Assembly: GCA_946902985.2 (NCBI GenBank)
Contig: OX336396.1
Span: forward strand, 237,910,297-237,974,296
From: Meconema thalassinum
Lineage: Eukaryota > Arthropoda > Insecta > Orthoptera > Tettigoniidae
Direction of reading: 5' to 3'
DNA length: 64,000 bases
Shown here: in pieces, positions 61,107-64,000 of the stretch
Position numbering within the stretch: position 1 is the stretch's first letter
Layout: each line of letters begins with the position of its first letter
Position numbers and translations under genes: made by a program
Notes under the pieces: generated by a model
Seen by the model: only the letters and a program-made list of their open reading frames with translations
Databases searched by the model: none
What the model was told of the DNA's origin: nothing

Positions 61107-61619
61107 TGCTTTGTAGAACAGCACCAAACTAATCAGATGTCAACTGGTGACTGAAGTATAAAGCCAACAAATACTGCGTTGAAACAGTGCATTGTCACAT
61201 TAGAACAAACTTGGCGGGAACACTTAGAAAGAAGTTAATTGGCGCCGGACATTGCTAAGTACTACAATCAAAAGTTCGTGGGAAACACTGCCTCGAAATA
61301 ATGCAACAGGAATGTCGAGTATTGGAACACACTTTGGAAGTTGCATCTATTTTCTTATGCAAAATGTCGGATTTAGGAACGAAGTGCAGATGTCAGATTA
61401 TGGAAATAACTTAACAAAGCAGATGTCGAGATTTGGAAATAAAGTAAACTTTAATATTGATTTTTAACCACAGATATCGTGTTTTGGAACATTTTCCACC
61501 ATCCATTTGATGCGTTTCTCCAAGAGGAATATAAAATTTAAAAAATCTACTTTTTGTAAAAAATGTCAGATGTCGACTTTTGAAAATAGGCTCCTCATTT
61601 GTACCTGTTACTACATATA

Positions 61620-61730
61620 GCTTAGAATCCTATACCCAATCCAAGAGAAATACCAGTAAACTACAGGCGGTGGAGATGAAGTTTTTAAGAACTATGATTC
61701 AGTAGACAAGGAGGAACAAAATAAATAAAA
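61620..61730 (+). pseudogene. Short LINE RT fragment
   Basis: The plus strand gives SKLQAVEMKFLRTMI, then a stop, TRRNK. It resembles the thumb/connection box (xIQAxEMKFLRxxxGxTRxD) of LINE-A-like elements. Confidence 0.55.
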
Positions 61731-61905
61731 AAGATACGAGCCTTACAGTAGTCGCATATGATGTGTAACATCTGACATGTTATCCTACTATGAAATTGAG
61801 ATGAAATGTATGTGAAGTCATCTGACATGTTATCTTACTCGTATACTACACAGCTAGGACATTCTTAAAATGTTAATTTATGCTCCGTTTTCATACTGGT
61901 ACTAT

Positions 61906-62180
61906 GATGAATGTATAGATTGAATTGGAGATATGCTACTGTCACTGTCCGAATAGTGTAGTAGATAAATTTTTCTTTCTTTTCACGGAACAGGCAGATA
62001 GCAGGTTTAGATGCCCTGATTCCAAGAAGGCGCTCCTCTACGGATGTCTTTTAGCACATCTTTCTGGACAAGTTAGATTGTGACACTGTACGCATGAGGT
62101 CACGGAACATCAATAGAATGTCACTCCAGTAGATATATTTAGCTCAGAGGGAATTTGCAAACAAGGAAATGCCATGTTAT
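61906..62180 (-). repeat. hAT-related repeat shared with hAT element 1
   Basis: The minus strand matches 39025-39290 of hAT element 1 (CATGGCATTTCCTTGTTTGC, AGATGTGCTAAAAGAC, GAGGAGCGCCTTCTTGGAAT) with one 17-20-bp gap. Confidence 0.75.
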
Positions 62181-62268
62181 ATCTAGCCCAGTTCTTCCTT
62201 GCAGGGCCGAGTGAAAGGTCCCTTGCTCTTTCACTACCAACGGATTGGTCACACTTGTAGTACTGCAG

Positions 62269-62410
62269 TGAACCCCATCATGCCGAAAGTGAAGTGTAGT
62301 AAGCTGTAAAGTTCAGAAAGTATGTGAAAGAGTTCGGTGAAAAGACGCTCAGTACTGACGGAACAATTATTTTTTGTAAAGCGTGTGAAGTTAAGGCTAA
62401 ATGTCTTGTT
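62269..62410 (+). pseudogene. hAT transposase N-terminal (BED-like) fragment
   Basis: The plus strand begins MPKVKCSKL. After a one-base shift it reads VKFRKYVKEFGEKTLSTDGT and IIFCKACEVKA. This resembles the start of hAT transposases (xLxxxVxEFxxxxFSTDGxxLFCKxCEVKV), where a BED-type zinc finger binds DNA. Its neighbour (61906-62180) shares sequence with hAT element 1, so both may be parts of one autonomous relative. Confidence 0.6.
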
Positions 62411-62459
62411 TTTTAGTTTGTAATTCTGACACCATGTAGCAGCACCAAAGTGAGACAAT

Positions 62460-63040
62460 TTCTTTTTTCAGTTTTCCTTGAATGAAAGCTCGTATTTGCG
62501 ATCTGAAAGCCACTATGTATACTAGACTGCAATTGAATTGATATTAATTCGATGCATTTTCCAAAATGTGGAAAACAAAAAAGTTACTAACAGTTTTTTA
62601 TATCTCTGCCTAAAATATGAAAAAAACCTGGTAATAAGAAAACGGAGGTTTATTTCCTAATTCCAATGCATTTTTCAGAATTAAAACCGGGAGAATGGAA
62701 TCGACAGCATTAGTTTGGGAATTGTTTTGGAAAGGGTGGTAGGCGGCGTGGCTTCACAAGATCTCTTGCACAAGGAAAATGATGAACACGCTGACAGGGC
62801 GGAGGGAGAAGGGAACAATTTGACGACAGGAAGGAGATGTCTTCTTCCTCTTGTCATAAATATTATAGTTCGGCAAGTTACATGTACAAGTGCCTAGTCA
62901 TGGAACAATATCTGAGCAATAAAATTATACTGTAGTAGTGTCACAATATGTAACGTTGACACAATGTGTTTGTACAGATTCATTTCTTACTTCCACAAAC
63001 ATTCTTGTTGATAATAATACATTCTTGGTCAGTCCCTTTG
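62460..63040. other. No gene seen
   Basis: AT-rich sequence without recognisable coding or repeat ends. A short open frame at 62715-62897 has no known motif. Confidence 0.4.
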
Positions 63041-63042
63041 GC

Positions 63043-63265
63043 TGGCTGCATGGCTCAGAGGTAACGTTCTCGCTTGCTGTGCCCGAGGTTGCAGGATTGA
63101 ATCCTGGTGCTGCCAGTTGGCATTTGAGGGTGCGCGAATGCGAGGGAGCCATGTCATTAGATTTACTGGCACGTTAAAGATCCCCTTCGGGCCAAAATTC
63201 CGGCACCCCGGGGTCTCTAAAAAGCCACAGTAGTTAAAAGGGACGTAAAACCAATAACGTTTTTC
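63043..63265 (+). repeat. SINE-4 copy, tRNA-derived
   Basis: The A-box-like GCATGGCTCAGAGGTAACG and B-box-like GCAGGATTGAATCCTGG lie in the first 70 bases. The body contains GGCACGTTAAAGATCCCCTT and ends GGGACGTAAAACCAATAACG. The LINE-B tail begins right after it. Confidence 0.8.
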
Positions 63266-64000
63266 TTCTTCTTCTTTCTTCGATTCGGCTAACTAGGGAC
63301 CACGTCAGTTCAACTGTCTCTTTTTCTGAGCTCCAACTACCGCCCAGTGTTCCTGCATTCGTCTTTGGTGTTGTTCTTTTCTCTCTTGGGACCACGCCTT
63401 CCCTGTCTTCAGCTTCGTCTTTTCCTGGAAACCTTTGTGCTTACGTAGTTTTTTTCTGAAGTGGAACACGCTCCTGGATATCTTTAGGGGAAATTTCCAT
63501 TTCACGTAGATCTTTCTCAACTTCCGTAAACCATGCCCCTTTGGTTTTCTTATCTTGGAAGTACGTCAGTATCCGTTTTGATATCCTGCCTGGGCTCATT
63601 CGTGTCACGTGGCTATAAAAGGCAATCCTTCTTTTTCGAATCGTGTCACTGATCTTCTCCACGTGCTTGTACAATTCGTGGTTGTGACGCCTTCTGTACT
63701 CGCTGTTTTCTTTGATGGGACCCAGGATTTTCCTCAAAATCTTCCTTTCTTTAGCCTCTAGTTTTTCCATCAGACCTTTCTTGTTCATTATTAGAGTCTC
63801 AGCCGCATACAGAGCCTCTGGTCGAATAACAGTGCAGTAATGTCTAATTTTGGCGTTTAAGGATATTGATCTCTTATTGTAGACGTCTTTAGTCAGGTTG
63901 TATGCCATTTCCATTTTATTAATGCGTGACATGAAGGTTTCCTTCTCTGATAGGTTAGGCTCTATCCATTCACCGAGGTATTTAAAATTTTCTGCCTTCT
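63266..64000 (-). pseudogene. LINE-B copy, C-terminal part, running off the window
   Basis: Minus strand, continuing past position 64000: KMEMAYNLTKDVYNKRSISL, AKIRHYCTVIRPEALYAAET, LMEKLEAKERKILRKILGPI, FYSHVTRMSPGRISKRILTY and FQDKKTKGAWFTEVEKDL. A frameshift near 63450 leads to GFQEKTKLKTGKAWSQERKE and the stop. The tail is (GAA)n at 63266-63280. It matches 17522-18775. Confidence 0.85.

Larger units (their letters stand above)
58778..61596 (-). mobile_element. Unclassified DNA transposon (2.8 kb) with 35-bp TIRs and 4-bp TSD
   Basis: Left end GAGGAGCCTATTTCCAAAAG then TCGACATCTGAC (58778). The right end is the complement with two or three mismatches (to 61596). It is flanked by ATTT on both sides (58774-58777, 61597-61600). 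Both subterminal regions carry repeats of an ATGTCRGATTTTGGAA-like motif in one orientation (near 58979, 59013, 59041, 61311, 61362, 61388, 61421, 61471). A transposase-like gene with an intron lies on the minus strand. I cannot name its superfamily from sequence alone. Confidence 0.8.

Noticed and set aside
1..64000. CRISPR arrays, operons, ribosome binding sites or other prokaryotic features
   Set aside because: No regularly spaced repeats with unique spacers and no prokaryotic gene layout. Tandem repeats seen are transposon or satellite derived.

Overview
This is eukaryotic, animal-type intergenic or intronic DNA. It has AT-rich unique sequence, non-LTR retrotransposons (LINEs), tRNA-derived SINEs, Penelope-like elements and many DNA transposons, and no bacterial gene organisation. 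The mix (several abundant tRNA SINEs, pogo, hAT, mariner, piggyBac, Helitron, and an I-clade LINE with RNase H) suggests an arthropod with a large repeat-rich genome, perhaps a polyneopteran insect. That placement is inference. Almost all coding sequence belongs to transposable elements. The only piece that looks like host coding DNA is a possible internal exon at 47597-47714.

Layout. 1-960: two tandem copies of a 469-bp unit carrying a tRNA-like SINE head. 2412-4960: Helitron helicase relic split by a LINE-A copy with a 29-bp target duplication. 4915-14435: old LINE-B copy (minus strand) interrupted by a SINE, by another LINE fragment, and by a 5.85-kb Penelope-like (PLE) cluster (6330-12181) that landed next to the LINE's RT active-site codons. 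14722-16382: mariner pieces. 16480-21090: LINE-A, LINE-B, mariner and LINE-D fragments. 21265-22813: Tc1/mariner-like element with both ends. 23701-31177: pogo/Tigger element opened by a complete but decayed 6.2-kb I-clade LINE, which itself carries a 121-bp palindromic PLE end. 31335-36391: LINE-C copy split by a 3.4-kb near full-length LINE-A. 36494-38221: SINEs, one nested in another. 38710-45667: five hAT-type elements in close succession, the last holding a LINE-A and a SINE. 42186-47476: possible piggyBac remnant around part of this cluster. 47770-50517: LINE fragments, a SINE, and a Helitron-like tandem-repeat block. 50731-53356: LINE-A copy with an inverted 5' end (twin-priming signature). 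54060-58210: PLE relic with hammerhead motif and mariner-type elements. 58778-61596: a 2.8-kb DNA transposon with long TIRs, a spliced transposase-like gene and subterminal repeats that I cannot place in a named superfamily. 61620-64000: hAT and LINE relics, a SINE, and a LINE-B copy running off the window.

The most interesting objects are the unclassified transposon at 58778-61596, three hammerhead-ribozyme-like motifs in PLE relics (24325-24390, 41974-42030, 54329-54395), and the inverted PLE pair. Several nested insertions can be ordered in time from intact target-site duplications (TSDs), all read directly from the sequence. Family names LINE-A to D and SINE-1 to 5 are working labels for this window only.
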